A model generated the notes under the pieces. The model was not told the DNA's origin and did not search any database. It saw nothing but the letters and a program-made list of their open reading frames with translations. DNA of 9,055 nt from AC-32 sp963746155 (GTDB taxonomy: Bacteria > Actinomycetota > Thermoleophilia > Gaiellales > Gaiellaceae): the NCBI GenBank assembly GCA_963746155.1, contig CAVVAB010000007.1, forward strand, positions 1 to 9,055, written 5' to 3'. Positions within the stretch are counted from its first letter, which is position 1, and every line of letters starts with the position of its first letter. Of this stretch, positions 1 to 7,287 are shown in pieces. A program made the translations under genes and the position numbers.

Positions 1-29
1 GCGGACCGCACCCGCCGGCGCACCGATCG

Positions 30-1165
30 CTAGTCCAGCACGCGGATGTCCCGGGCGGCGCACATCTCCTTGAGGATCTGCGGCCAGACCGTGACGCTCA
101 CCTCGCCGAGGTGGGCCTTGCGGAGCAGGAGCATCATCGTGCGCGACTGGCCGATCCCCGCGCCGATCGAGAGCGGAATCTCGTCGTTCAGGATCGCCTG
201 GTGGTAGGGAAGCTCGAGGAAGTCGAGCTGCCCCGACAGCTCGAGCTGTCGGACTAGCGACTCCCTGGTCACGCGGATCCCGCCCGACATCAGCTCGTGG
301 CGGCGGCGCGTGACCGGATTCCAGACGAGGATGTCGCCGTTCAGCCCGTGCATCGGCCGCCCGTCGGCCGACACCGTCTCGCTCGACCAGTCGTCGTAGT
401 CGGCGGCGCGCAGCTCGTGCGGGTAGCCGTCTGCGAGCGCCCAGCCGATCCCGTAGATGAAGATCGCCGGGTGCTTCTGCAGGATCTGCGTCTCGCGCTG
501 CTTGCGGGGCAGGTCGGGATACGCGGCGAGGATGTCCTCCGCGTGCAGGAACTCCAGCTCGTCGGGAAGCGCCGGGTAGCGCGGGTCGGCGATGGCCGGA
601 TAGCGCTCGCGGAGGAACGTGTCGGCCTCCTTGAGCACCTTCCAGATCGCTCGCACGGTCTCGGTGAGGTGGTCGAGCGTGCGGTCATCGGCCGTGATCG
701 CGCGCTCCCAGTCCCACTGGTCGACGTAGGCGGAGTGGTCGTGGTCGAGGAAGTAGTCCTTGCGCACCGCGCGCATGTCCGTGAGCAGGCCTTCCCGGGG
801 TCCATCCCGAACTGCCGTAGCGCCATGCGCTTCCACTTCGTCGCCGCCTGGACGACCTCGGCGTCGAGCGGGTGCGCTTCCCGGTCGTTCGAGATGTGGA
901 AGCTGACCGGTGTCCGTGAGCCGTCGCGGTCGAGGTAGTCGTTGACGCCGCTGGCCGAGTCCACGATCAGGGGCACCTGCACCATGGCCAGGTTCAGCTC
1001 CTCGCAGAGCCGGTCCTCGATCAGCCGTTTCGCCCCATAGAGCGCCTGCATCGTCTCCTTCGGCTCGAGCAGAGGCCGGTAGTCGCTCGGTAGCACCCGC
1101 TCGAGCTCGGCGTAGTCGCCGATGCCCGGGCCGGCGAGATCGGCTTCCTTGGCAGAGACGCTCAC
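30..1165 (-). CDS. asnA: Aspartate--ammonia ligase (asparagine synthetase A), one frameshift
   Basis: Makes asparagine from aspartate, ammonia and ATP (AMP-forming, class II aaRS-like fold). The N-terminal part reads SDYRPLLEPKET and then TKWKRMALRQFGMDPG, like the longer Firmicutes/Bacteroidetes AsnA proteins. After one break the C-terminal part reads SAYVDQWDWERA, PDYDDWS-like ADYDDWS, GLNGDILVWNP and GAGIGQSRTMMLLL, all classic AsnA signatures and the motif-3-like ATP site. The frame breaks at about 794-796: adding one C to the run of three (plus strand) restores DPGEGLLTDMRAV. The repaired protein is about 378 residues, against 330 in E. coli. The start is uncertain: GTG at 1165 is chosen, GTG at 1096 (VLPSDYRP) is the tighter fit to family N-termini, and neither has a good ribosome site. 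The gene is transcribed divergently from the 1324 gene. The family call is very secure; whether the frameshift is real is not. Confidence 0.93.
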
Positions 1166-1221
1166 GGCCCGATGCTGTTCCACCGTGCGGGCCGGAGCAT
1201 CGGTACAACCGCTGACCGTCG

Positions 1222-1263
1222 TGCGGGGAACTACGTGCGGCGCGGCTTCCGTACTTCCCCGCA
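1222..1263. repeat. Long inverted repeat between divergent asnA and the 1324 gene
   Basis: The arms 1222-1235 and 1250-1263 pair at 13 of 14 positions (TGCGGGGAA C TACG against CGTA C TTCCCCGCA, with one C-C mismatch) around a 14-base centre. It lies in the only gap between two divergent genes, about 57 bases upstream of the asnA GTG and about 60 upstream of the 1324 ATG. It could be an operator for a dimeric regulator, or an RNA hairpin in the asnA leader. No T-tract follows it on either strand, so it does not look like an intrinsic terminator. The repeat itself is plain to see; its role is inferred. Confidence 0.6.
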
Positions 1264-1323
1264 GCCGGATTCGTGCATTCGCCGATGGCCGGCGCGCCTC
1301 GCTCTTCCACAATTGCGTTGACC

Positions 1324-1617
1324 ATGGGCTTTCCCAAGGAATCGAATGGCGTCCGCATTTGCAGCCTGCAGTACCGGGCCGGACGAATCGAGCCGTGTCC
1401 CGGGGCCGACTGCCCCTTCTGGGAGGAGGGTGGCGCTGCGATCCCGGGCCACTGCATCTTCGAGCGGCTCGATCTCGACCTTGACGCGCGGCCGAGCCTC
1501 GTCCACGCGCTGCTTCAGGTTCGGCGCGGGTTGAACCAGGCGGTCACCGGTGAGGACGAGGAGAGCGCCCGCTCGCTCTTCTACCGCCTCGTTCCCGCCG
1601 CTCGCGACGAGACGTGA
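1324..1617 (+). CDS. Small cysteine-containing conserved-type protein, function unknown
   Basis: A 97-residue soluble protein that I cannot assign to a named family. Its N-terminal half holds Cys13, Cys25, Cys30 and Cys44, the last preceded by His43, in the stretch RIEPCPGADCPFWEEGG and then PGHC. The spacing suggests a small metal site (zinc or iron), but it does not match a standard zinc-ribbon CxxC pair. The C-terminal half is helical and charged (DARPSLVHALLQVRRGL, then an acidic stretch). ATG at 1324 is chosen because the cysteine module begins soon after it; GTG at 1273 would add 17 unpatterned residues that run into the inverted-repeat region. There is no clear ribosome site. It ends 19 bases before the protease start on the same strand, so the two are probably co-transcribed. 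Coding is supported by the protein-like composition and the neighbour spacing. Confidence 0.7.
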   Translation: MGFPKESNGVRICSLQYRAGRIEPCPGADCPFWEEGGAAIPGHCIFERLDLDLDARPSLVHALLQVRRGLNQAVTGEDEESARSLFYRLVPAARDET

Positions 1618-1636
1618 TCACGGGCAGGATGGGCTC

Positions 1637-2767
1637 GTGCACGCGACCTTCTCTCTAGGCCGGATCGCCGGCGTCGAGATCGGCGTCAACTGGAGCTGGG
1701 CGATCGTCTTCGCCCTGATCGTCTGGTCGCTCGCTTCCGCGGTCTTCCCGAGCCAGAACCCCGGTCACGCGAACGGCACCTACATCGCGATGGCGTTCGT
1801 GGCGGCACTGCTGTTCTTCGCGTCACTGCTCCTGCACGAGCTCGGGCACGCGCTGCGCGCGCGGCGAGAAGGGGTCGCGATCGAAGGGATCACGCTCTGG
1901 CTCTTCGGCGGCGTCGCCCGCCTGAAGGGCGAGCTGCCGAGCGCGGGGGCGGAGTTCCGGATCGCGATCGCGGGACCGGTCGTGACGCTTGTGATCGGAG
2001 CGGTGTTCGTGGCCATCGCCACGCTGGCGAACCTGCCCGCGGCGGCCGACGGCGTCGCGGCCTGGCTCGGCTACATCAACCTCTTCCTGCTCGCGTTCAA
2101 CCTGATCCCCGCGCTGCCACTGGACGGAGGCCGGGTGCTGCGGGCCGCTCTCTGGGCGGGCAAGCGGGACTTCCACTGGGCCACCGTCATCGCGGCGGAC
2201 ATCGGCCGAGGCTTCGGCTTCCTGATGATCGCCGGCGGCCTCCTGCTGCTCATTGTCCAGGGCACGTTCAGCGGCGCCTGGCTCGCGTTCCTGGGCTGGT
2301 TCCTGCTCGGCGCCGCGGGCGCGGAGGCCCGCTACCTGGCCGTCCGGGAGGCGCTCGCGGGGCTGAAGGTCGGGCAGCTGATGATCCCGGATCCCGTTAC
2401 GGCGGATCCCGACCAGACGCTCGGTCAGTTCATGGACGCGGTCGCCGGAGTCGCCCGGTACACGGCCTACCCGGTCGTCAGCCGCGGCGAGGTGCTCGGC
2501 GTGCTGCCGCTCCGCTCGATCCTCGAGACGCCGAGGAGCCAATGGGACGAGCGGCGCGTGGGGGAGTCCATGCTCTCCCGGGAACAGGTTCCGGTGCTGC
2601 GCACCGACGACGACGCTCTGCAGGCGTTCGCGGAGCTCGCCGAGACTGACCTCCATCGCGCGCTCGTGCTCGACGACGGACATCTCGCCGGCTTCATGTC
2701 GATCACGGACATCGCCCGGCTGCTCGCTGCGCCGCGTCCGAGCGGGCCGGCGGCGAGAGCCCGCTAG
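1637..2767 (+). CDS. Site-2 protease family (M50) intramembrane metalloprotease with CBS pair
   Basis: A polytopic membrane zinc protease of the M50B / SpoIVFB-like, CBS-containing type, 376 residues. The zinc site HELGH is at residues 67-71 inside a hydrophobic helix (LLFFASLLLHELGHALRARR). The third ligand motif NLIPALPLDGGR is at 155-166, with the expected Asp163. Other membrane helices lie near 20-37, 110-131, 143-160 and 195-230. A CBS pair follows at about 240-365 (VGQLMIPDPVTADPDQTL, then the second repeat ending LAGFMSITDIARLL). GTG at 1637 is preferred over upstream starts because AGGA sits 7 bases ahead and the conserved family N-terminus (FSLGRIAGVEIGVNWSW) begins right after it. 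The substrate is unknown: relatives cleave membrane-bound anti-sigma or signalling proteins, and the CBS pair may sense adenylates. Its last 65 bases overlap the convergent membrane-protein gene. No frameshift is seen. Confidence 0.93.
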   Translation: MHATFSLGRIAGVEIGVNWSWAIVFALIVWSLASAVFPSQNPGHANGTYIAMAFVAALLFFASLLLHELGHALRARREGVAIEGITLWLFGGVARLKGELPSAGAEFRIAIAGPVVTLVIGAVFVAIATLANLPAAADGVAAWLGYINLFLLAFNLIPALPLDGGRVLRAALWAGKRDFHWATVIAADIGRGFGFLMIAGGLLLLIVQGTFSGAWLAFLGWFLLGAAGAEARYLAVREALAGLKVGQLMIPDPVTADPDQTLGQFMDAVAGVARYTAYPVVSRGEVLGVLPLRSILETPRSQWDERRVGESMLSREQVPVLRTDDDALQAFAELAETDLHRALVLDDGHLAGFMSITDIARLLAAPRPSGPAARAR

Positions 2768-3506
2768 AGCCGTTGCGGGTCTCCAGTCGGCGGACCGGGC
2801 GGCCTTCCTGCTCGAGCTCGCGGATCGCCTTGGCGGCAGCCGTAGCGAGGTCGGGCGCCTCGACGTCCAGCTCCACTGTCTCGCCGCCCTCGACCGTGAG
2901 GCGGAGCCGGTGGATGCCCGTGGCCGGGCGGGCACGGGCGAGGATGGGCTGGAGCGCGACGACCAGGAGATCGAGCACGACCAGGGCGGCGAGAACCCGG
3001 ACGAAGCCCTGCGTGTGGGTCACCCAGATCAAGGCCGTGATCATCGCGGCGACGACGACCGCGAGCGCGCACGAGAGCGCGTAGAGCCTCCGCACGGAGG
3101 CTGGGTCGTCCTTCCGCCCACGGGCCGTGAGCGCAGCCGCCTGCGCTGCGGCCAGCGCAAAGACCGTCACCGTGGCGAGGGTCTTGCCGAGCCCCGGGGA
3201 CCCGCCCGTCCAGACGGCGGTGAGGGCAAGCGCAGCGCCGCCTGCAGCCAGCGCAAGGCCACCGTACGCCAAGTGTCTCGCGCGCCCTTGGTCGAGGAGG
3301 ATCGTCGAGGGCAGCCCGACGAGCCCGTAGCCGGCGAGGAGAGCGGTCGTCGTGAGGATCCGGCTCTCGGTCTCGCCGAAATGGCCGACGAGCAGGATCC
3401 CGATCGCGAGCAGCGCAGAGGCCGACAGGAGCCCCGCCACCGCCAGCAGCAGCACGCGCTTGCCGGACCCGGTCGCCTGCTTCGGGGGATCCCGAGCAGC
3501 CTGCAT
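2703..3506 (-). CDS. Six-helix membrane protein with C-terminal soluble domain, unknown function
   Basis: A 267-residue integral membrane protein that I do not recognise. Six hydrophobic segments are visible at about 18-40, 50-71, 79-100, 108-128, 141-163 and 169-189, with a basic N-terminus (GSGKR) just before the first. A soluble tail of about 70 residues follows. Its first part has alternating beta-like residues and then a helix (IHRLRLTVEGGETVELDVEA, then LATAAAKAIRELEQEG), so it is probably a small folded domain. The very end is low-complexity and overlaps the protease gene. ATG at 3506 is chosen because it directly precedes the basic region and first helix; the ribosome site is weak (AGG three bases upstream). 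No catalytic or transport signature is visible. The hydrophobic pattern makes it a real gene, and nothing in the sequence supports a specific function. Confidence 0.8.
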   Translation of the reverse strand: MQAARDPPKQATGSGKRVLLLAVAGLLSASALLAIGILLVGHFGETESRILTTTALLAGYGLVGLPSTILLDQGRARHLAYGGLALAAGGAALALTAVWTGGSPGLGKTLATVTVFALAAAQAAALTARGRKDDPASVRRLYALSCALAVVVAAMITALIWVTHTQGFVRVLAALVVLDLLVVALQPILARARPATGIHRLRLTVEGGETVELDVEAPDLATAAAKAIRELEQEGRPVRRLETRNGSSGLSPPARSDAAQRAAGRCP

Positions 3507-3530
3507 GCCTGAAACGCTAGAGCGCCCTCG

Positions 3531-3564
3531 TTGCGGTGCCATCGCGGAGATCCCGCAACCGCAA
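3531..3564. repeat. Inverted repeat upstream of tdh (possible operator)
   Basis: TTGCGGT at 3531-3537 is matched by ACCGCAA at 3558-3564, with a second overlapping match GTTGC / GCAAC. It lies in the 118-base divergent gap between the membrane-protein gene and tdh. Its symmetry and place fit a regulator site controlling tdh-kbl, but the arms are short and GC-rich and could arise by chance. No convincing -10/-35 pair was found in this gap on either strand. Confidence 0.3.
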
Positions 3565-3624
3565 TCAGGCTCGTCGCGGATGTCCCCGGCGCCGGCGGCC
3601 ACGACGATCCAGGCGATGACCAGC

Positions 3625-4707
3625 ATGCTCGCGCTCCGGAAGCTCGGGCGGGAGCCGGGACTTCGCCTCGTCGAAGTGCCGATTCCGGCTCCCGCTGCCG
3701 ACGAGGTGCTTGTCGAGATCGAGGCTGCGAGCGTCTGCGGCACCGACCTGCACATCGAGCGCTGGGACGAGTGGGCGCAGCGACGGATCTCGCCGCCGGT
3801 CACGCTCGGGCACGAGTTTGCCGGCACGGTCGCCGAGGTCGGTGGCGACGTTCGCAACGTCACAGCCGGTGACTTCGTCTCCGCCGAGAGTCACGTCACC
3901 TGCGGTGTCTGCTTCCAGTGCCGCACCGGGCACAGCGCACCTGTGCGAGCGAGCGCGCATCCTCGGCGTCGATCGAGACGGCGCCTTCGCGCAGTACGTC
4001 GCAGTTCCGGAGTCGGTCGTCTGGCAGAACGACCGCACGAAGCTGCCGCCCGAGATCGCCACCCTGCAAGAGCCGTTCGGGAACGCCGTCCTCGCGACGA
4101 GCGAGCAAGACCTGACCGGGCGCTCGGTGGCGGTACTCGGCTGCGGTCCGATCGGGCTGTTCGCGATCGGGATCGCCAGGGCCTCGGGCGCCGCGGTCGT
4201 GCTCGCTGCTGACCGGACGGCCTCCCGGCTCGAGCTCGCGCGAGGCATGGGCGCGAGCGCCGTCGTCGACGTCGGCAAGGTGAAGGACGAGGCCGGCTGG
4301 TTCCTCGAGCACCACGAGGGCTCGGCTTCGACGTCGTCTTCGAGATGTCCGGCTCAGGCCGGGCGATAGCCGACGCCTTCCGCATCGCCCGCAACGGCGG
4401 CCGGGTGGTCCTGTTCGGGATCCCGGACCGGCCCGTCGCGATCGACGTCGCCGAGACGCTGATCTTCAAGAACCTCGAGGTGCGCGCCGTCAGCGGGCGG
4501 AAGATCTTCGAGACCTGGTACCGGACGCGCTGGCTGCTCGAGAGCGGCGTCGTCGACCTCCGGCCGCTGATCTCCCATGAGCTGCCGCTCGAGGAGTTCG
4601 AGACCGCCTTTCGCCTGCTCGAGCAGGGCGAGGCGTGCAAGATCGTCCTCTACCCGGGCCAGGTGCCCGAGCGGGCGAGCACCGCGGCGGCGGAGGCAGC
4701 CGCATGA
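3625..4707 (+). CDS. tdh: L-threonine 3-dehydrogenase, two frameshifts
   Basis: A zinc- and NAD-dependent medium-chain dehydrogenase that oxidises threonine to 2-amino-3-ketobutyrate in the cytoplasm. From ATG 3625, catalytic Cys38 and His43 (VCGTDLHIE) fall at exactly the E. coli Tdh numbers. They are followed by the Tdh-type WDEWAQ and by LGHEFAGTV. The structural-zinc cysteines are in TCGVCFQC plus HLC. The Rossmann motif is LGCGPIGL. Two breaks: an extra A at about 3934 (removal gives CRTGHAHLCERAR) and a missing C at about 4321 (repair gives GLGFDVVFEMSGSGRA). The repaired length is 360 residues, against 341, the excess being an Ala-rich tail. ATG at 3616 is an alternative start. The stop overlaps the kbl start as ATGA, so translation is coupled. 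Pairing with kbl makes this a threonine dehydrogenase rather than a general alcohol dehydrogenase. Confidence 0.93.
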
Positions 4708-5930
4708 CCGTCGCCCCGACGATCGCTGAACGAGCAGCTGCGGCGCGGAGCTCGACGGCCTGCGCGAGGCGGGCACGTTCAAGCACTTCAACACGCTCTC
4801 CTCTCCGCAGGGGCCGGTCGTCGAGATGGCCGGCCGCGGCGAGGTGCTCGTGCTCTCGTCCAACAACTACCTCGGCCTCGCCGCGCGGCCCGAGGTGGTC
4901 GCTGCGGGGATCGAAGGGTCTGCGCCGGTACGGCGCGGGAACGGCTTCTGTCCGCTTCATCTGCGGCACCTTCGCTCCGCACCTCGAGCTCGAGCGAGAG
5001 CTGGCCGAGCTGGTCGGGACGGAGGCGGCTCTCACCTACGGCTCGTGCTGGAACGCGAACGAGGCGGTGATCCCGAGCCTCACAGACGAGGAGACGGTGA
5101 TCCTGTCCGACGAGCTCAACCACGCGAGCATCGTCGACGCAGTTCGGCTCGCGCGGCCGGCGCGCAAGGTGATCTACGGGCACTCGTCGATGGACGAGCT
5201 CCGCGGAGGCGCTTGCCTCCTGTCCGCCGGGAGCGCGCAAGCTGGTCATCACCGACGGCGTCTTCAGCATGGAGGGCGATCTCGCGCGGCTGCCCGAGAT
5301 CGTCGAGCTCGCCCGCGAGCACGGCGCAACCGTCGTGGTCGACGACTCGCACGGAACCGGCGTGATGGGCGCGACCGGACGCGGCGTCGCCGAGCACTTC
5401 GGCCTCGTCGGCGAGATCGACGTGATCACGAGCACGCTCGGCAAGGCGCTCGGCGGTGCGGCGGGCGGCTTCGTCGCCTCTAGCGCCGAGGTCTGCGAGA
5501 TGCTCGCCCAGCGCTCGCGGCCGCAGCTGTTCTCGAACGCGATTCCGCCCACCGTCGCCTGCAGCGCCCTCGAGGCGGTGCGCGTCCTGCGCCGGGAGCC
5601 GGAGCTGGTCGAGCGGCTGCAGGCGCTCTCTCGCCTCTTCCGAAGCCGGCTGCGCGAGATCGGCTTCAACCCCTCGACGGCGAGGCGGCGATCATCCCGA
5701 TCATCGTCGGAGAGACGGAGTTCGCGATCCGCTTCAGCGAGAGGCTCCTCGAGGAAGGGGTCTTCGTAACCGGGTTCGGCTTCCCCGTCGTGCCCGAGGG
5801 AACCGCGCGCGTGCGGGTTCAGATGTCGGCGGCGATCGAGCAGGCCCACGTCGATCGTGCGCTCGAGACGTTCGAGAGGGTGGGCTCCGAGCTGGGGGTC
5901 ATCCAGGCAGGTCAGAAGGGAGGTTCCTGA
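4704..5930 (+). CDS. kbl: Glycine C-acetyltransferase (2-amino-3-ketobutyrate CoA ligase), about four frameshifts
   Basis: A PLP enzyme of the alpha-oxoamine synthase family. It cleaves 2-amino-3-ketobutyrate, the Tdh product, with CoA to glycine and acetyl-CoA. Segments in three frames join into one protein of about 408 residues (E. coli 398): GTFKHFNTLSSPQGP, SSNNYLGLAARPEVVAAG, YGAGTASVRFICGT, SDELNHASIVDAVRLA, TDGVFSMEGDLARLPE, VVDDSHGTGVMGATGRG, the PLP lysine in STLGKALGGAAGG, QRSRPQLFSNAIPP, and VTGFGFPVVPEGTARVRVQMSAA. Breaks: one base missing near 4731-4747; an extra G at 4916-4918; an extra G at 5205-5206 (repair gives REALASCPPGARKLVIT); a missing C in the run 5670-5673 (repair gives NPLDGEAAIIPIIVGET). 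The start ATG overlaps the tdh stop; the stop TGA shares a base with the next ATG. The identity is very secure. Confidence 0.93.
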
Positions 5931-6163
5931 TGGCACACGACTCACATGCAAAGGTGGGAGATCTGATCGAGATCCACGGGCACAAGCTCGGCGAGACCGC
6001 CAGGACAGGAGAGATCCTCGAGGTCCTCGGAACCGGCGAGCACGAGCACTACCGCGTGCGCTGGGAGGACGACCACGAGAGCATCTTCACGCCGGGCAGC
6101 GATGCGGTAGTCCGGCACATCGTGCGCTCCAAGGTCGTCGTCAAGGAGGCGACCGATGCCTGA
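5930..6163 (+). CDS. DUF1918 domain protein
   Basis: A 77-residue protein of the DUF1918 family, a small domain common in actinobacteria with no established function. Visible family features are KVGDLIEIHGHKLGE near the start, then GEILEVLG and the HYRVRWEDDHESIFTPGSDA motif; the fold is predicted as a small SH3-like beta barrel. ATG at 5930 shares its A with the kbl stop (TGATG), and GGGAGG lies 6 bases upstream, so the start is well supported. The last bases overlap the next gene's ATG by 8 nucleotides. This places it firmly in the tdh-kbl transcript. Relatives often stand beside CBS and stress-type genes; a direct role in threonine breakdown is not shown. Confidence 0.9.
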   Translation: MAHDSHAKVGDLIEIHGHKLGETARTGEILEVLGTGEHEHYRVRWEDDHESIFTPGSDAVVRHIVRSKVVVKEATDA

Positions 6164-6611
6164 CGCACCGGAGAAGTACGCGTCCCTCGCCAAGCTGCGA
6201 GTCATCGACGCGATGCACCCGGGCCTGATCTCGTGCTCGCCGAATACCCCACTCCGGACCGTGGCGCGAATGATGGCGCTCTACCGGGTGCATGCGATCC
6301 TGGTCACCGCTCACGGGGAGGAGGAGCTCCCCGGGGGCGGCGGCTGGGGGATCGTCTCCGACGCAGATCTCCTGCGCGCTGCCGAGACCGGGGACCTGGA
6401 CGAGGAGCTGTCGTCATCCATCGCCACGAGCCCGGTCCAGACGATCGCCAGCAGCGACGAGCTCTCCAGCGCCGCAGCGCTCATCGGCGAGCATGCGGGC
6501 TCGCACCTGATCGTCGTCGAGCGCCGGTCGGGAAAGCCGATCGGCGTGCTCTCGACGCTCGACATCGCGCGGGCGCTCGCCGGCTTCCCCGAGACCCACC
6601 CGATCAGGTGA
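6156..6611 (+). CDS. CBS domain pair protein
   Basis: A stand-alone 151-residue Bateman module. CBS 1 spans about 14-75 (VIDAMHPGLISCSPNTPLRT, then RVHAILVT and WGIVSDADLLRA), with a Gly-rich insert (ELPGGGGWG) between its beta strands. CBS 2 spans about 87-145 (IATSPVQTIASSDELSSAA, then SHLIVVE, PIGVLSTLDIARAL). CBS pairs bind adenosine nucleotides or related ligands and usually control a partner; no effector domain is present here. ATG at 6156 has AAGGAGG 6 bases upstream and overlaps the DUF1918 stop by 8 bases, so translation is coupled. The following CBS-BON gene starts 22 bases after its stop. Which partner it regulates cannot be read from the sequence. Confidence 0.92.
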   Translation: MPDAPEKYASLAKLRVIDAMHPGLISCSPNTPLRTVARMMALYRVHAILVTAHGEEELPGGGGWGIVSDADLLRAAETGDLDEELSSSIATSPVQTIASSDELSSAAALIGEHAGSHLIVVERRSGKPIGVLSTLDIARALAGFPETHPIR

Positions 6612-6633
6612 AACGAAGGAGGAGGCCCGAGAG

Positions 6634-7287
6634 ATGAAGATCGAGGACGTCATGACCCGCGAGGTGGTCTCGGTGCGACCTGGCGCCTCGCTCAAGCAGG
6701 GGGCGCAACTCCTGGTCGAGCACCGGATCTCCGGCCTGCCGGTCGTGGACGACGAGGATCACGTCCTCGGCGTCTTCTCGGAGGCCGACGTTCTCTCCAA
6801 GGAGACGGCCGGGCTTCTCGCCCAGCAGCCCCTCGCCTGGCTGACCGGCTTCGACATCGAGGTCGACCGGTCAAAGCTCGACGCGCACGTCGTCGGCGAG
6901 GCGATGACGTCGCCGGCGCTGACGATCGAGGCGGACGCGCCCGTGAGCAAGGCGGCCAGGCTGATGAGCGATCGGCGCATCAACCGCCTGCCCGTTGTCG
7001 CAGAAGGGAAGCTCGTCGGGATCGTGACGCGGGCCGACCTCGTCCGGGCGTTTGTCCGCAGCGACGCCGAGATCGCGCGGGAGATCCGCGAGGAGCTGAT
7101 CGTTGGCGGCTTCGGCCTGGAGCAGCACAGCATCGAGGTCGAGGTCGAGGACGGGGAGGTGACGCTCGGCGGCAGGCTGGGCAGCCGCGCCGATGCCGAG
7201 TTGCTCCAGGCGCAGGTGCGCGCCGTGCCGGGCGTGGTCGACGTCCGCTCCAGGCTCTCCTGGCCGGGCAAGGACGAGAGAAGCTAG
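6634..7287 (+). CDS. CBS-CBS-BON domain protein
   Basis: A 217-residue soluble protein. CBS 1 is about 1-55 (MKIEDVMTREVVSVRPGASL, then HRISGLPVVDDEDHVLGVFS). After a linker of about 30 residues, CBS 2 is about 87-142 (VVGEAMTSPALTIEADAPVS, then INRLPVVAEGKLVGIVTRAD). A BON domain covers about 147-213, with IREELIVGGFGLEQHSIEVE followed by GEVTLGGRL and AVPGVVDVRSRL. BON domains are thought to bind phospholipid or other ligands, and CBS-BON fusions are widespread in bacteria without a settled role. The ribosome site is good (repeated GGAGG ending 8 bases before ATG). It is the last gene of the run; its TAG at 7285-7287 overlaps the TAG of the convergent tpl gene. There is no frameshift. Confidence 0.93.
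   Translation: MKIEDVMTREVVSVRPGASLKQGAQLLVEHRISGLPVVDDEDHVLGVFSEADVLSKETAGLLAQQPLAWLTGFDIEVDRSKLDAHVVGEAMTSPALTIEADAPVSKAARLMSDRRINRLPVVAEGKLVGIVTRADLVRAFVRSDAEIAREIREELIVGGFGLEQHSIEVEVEDGEVTLGGRLGSRADAELLQAQVRAVPGVVDVRSRLSWPGKDERS

Noticed and set aside
1823..2935. Long minus-strand open frame opposite the M50 protease
   Set aside because: The plus strand encodes HELGH, the LDGGR motif and a CBS pair; the minus product is low-complexity and Arg/Glu-rich with no motif.
4345..4707. A separate short gene starting at MSGSGRA
   Set aside because: It is the C-terminal third of Tdh; the upstream frame continues into it after one added base, and there is no ribosome site for a separate start.
5269..5769. 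A separate gene starting at MEGDLARLPE
   Set aside because: It is an internal Kbl segment (FSMEGDLARLPE) created by flanking frame breaks.
4788..5951. Long minus-strand open frame (387 codons) opposite kbl
   Set aside because: It lies antisense to the kbl segments that match Kbl collinearly; its product is arginine- and serine-rich with no recognisable domain, typical of the mirror frame in GC-rich DNA.
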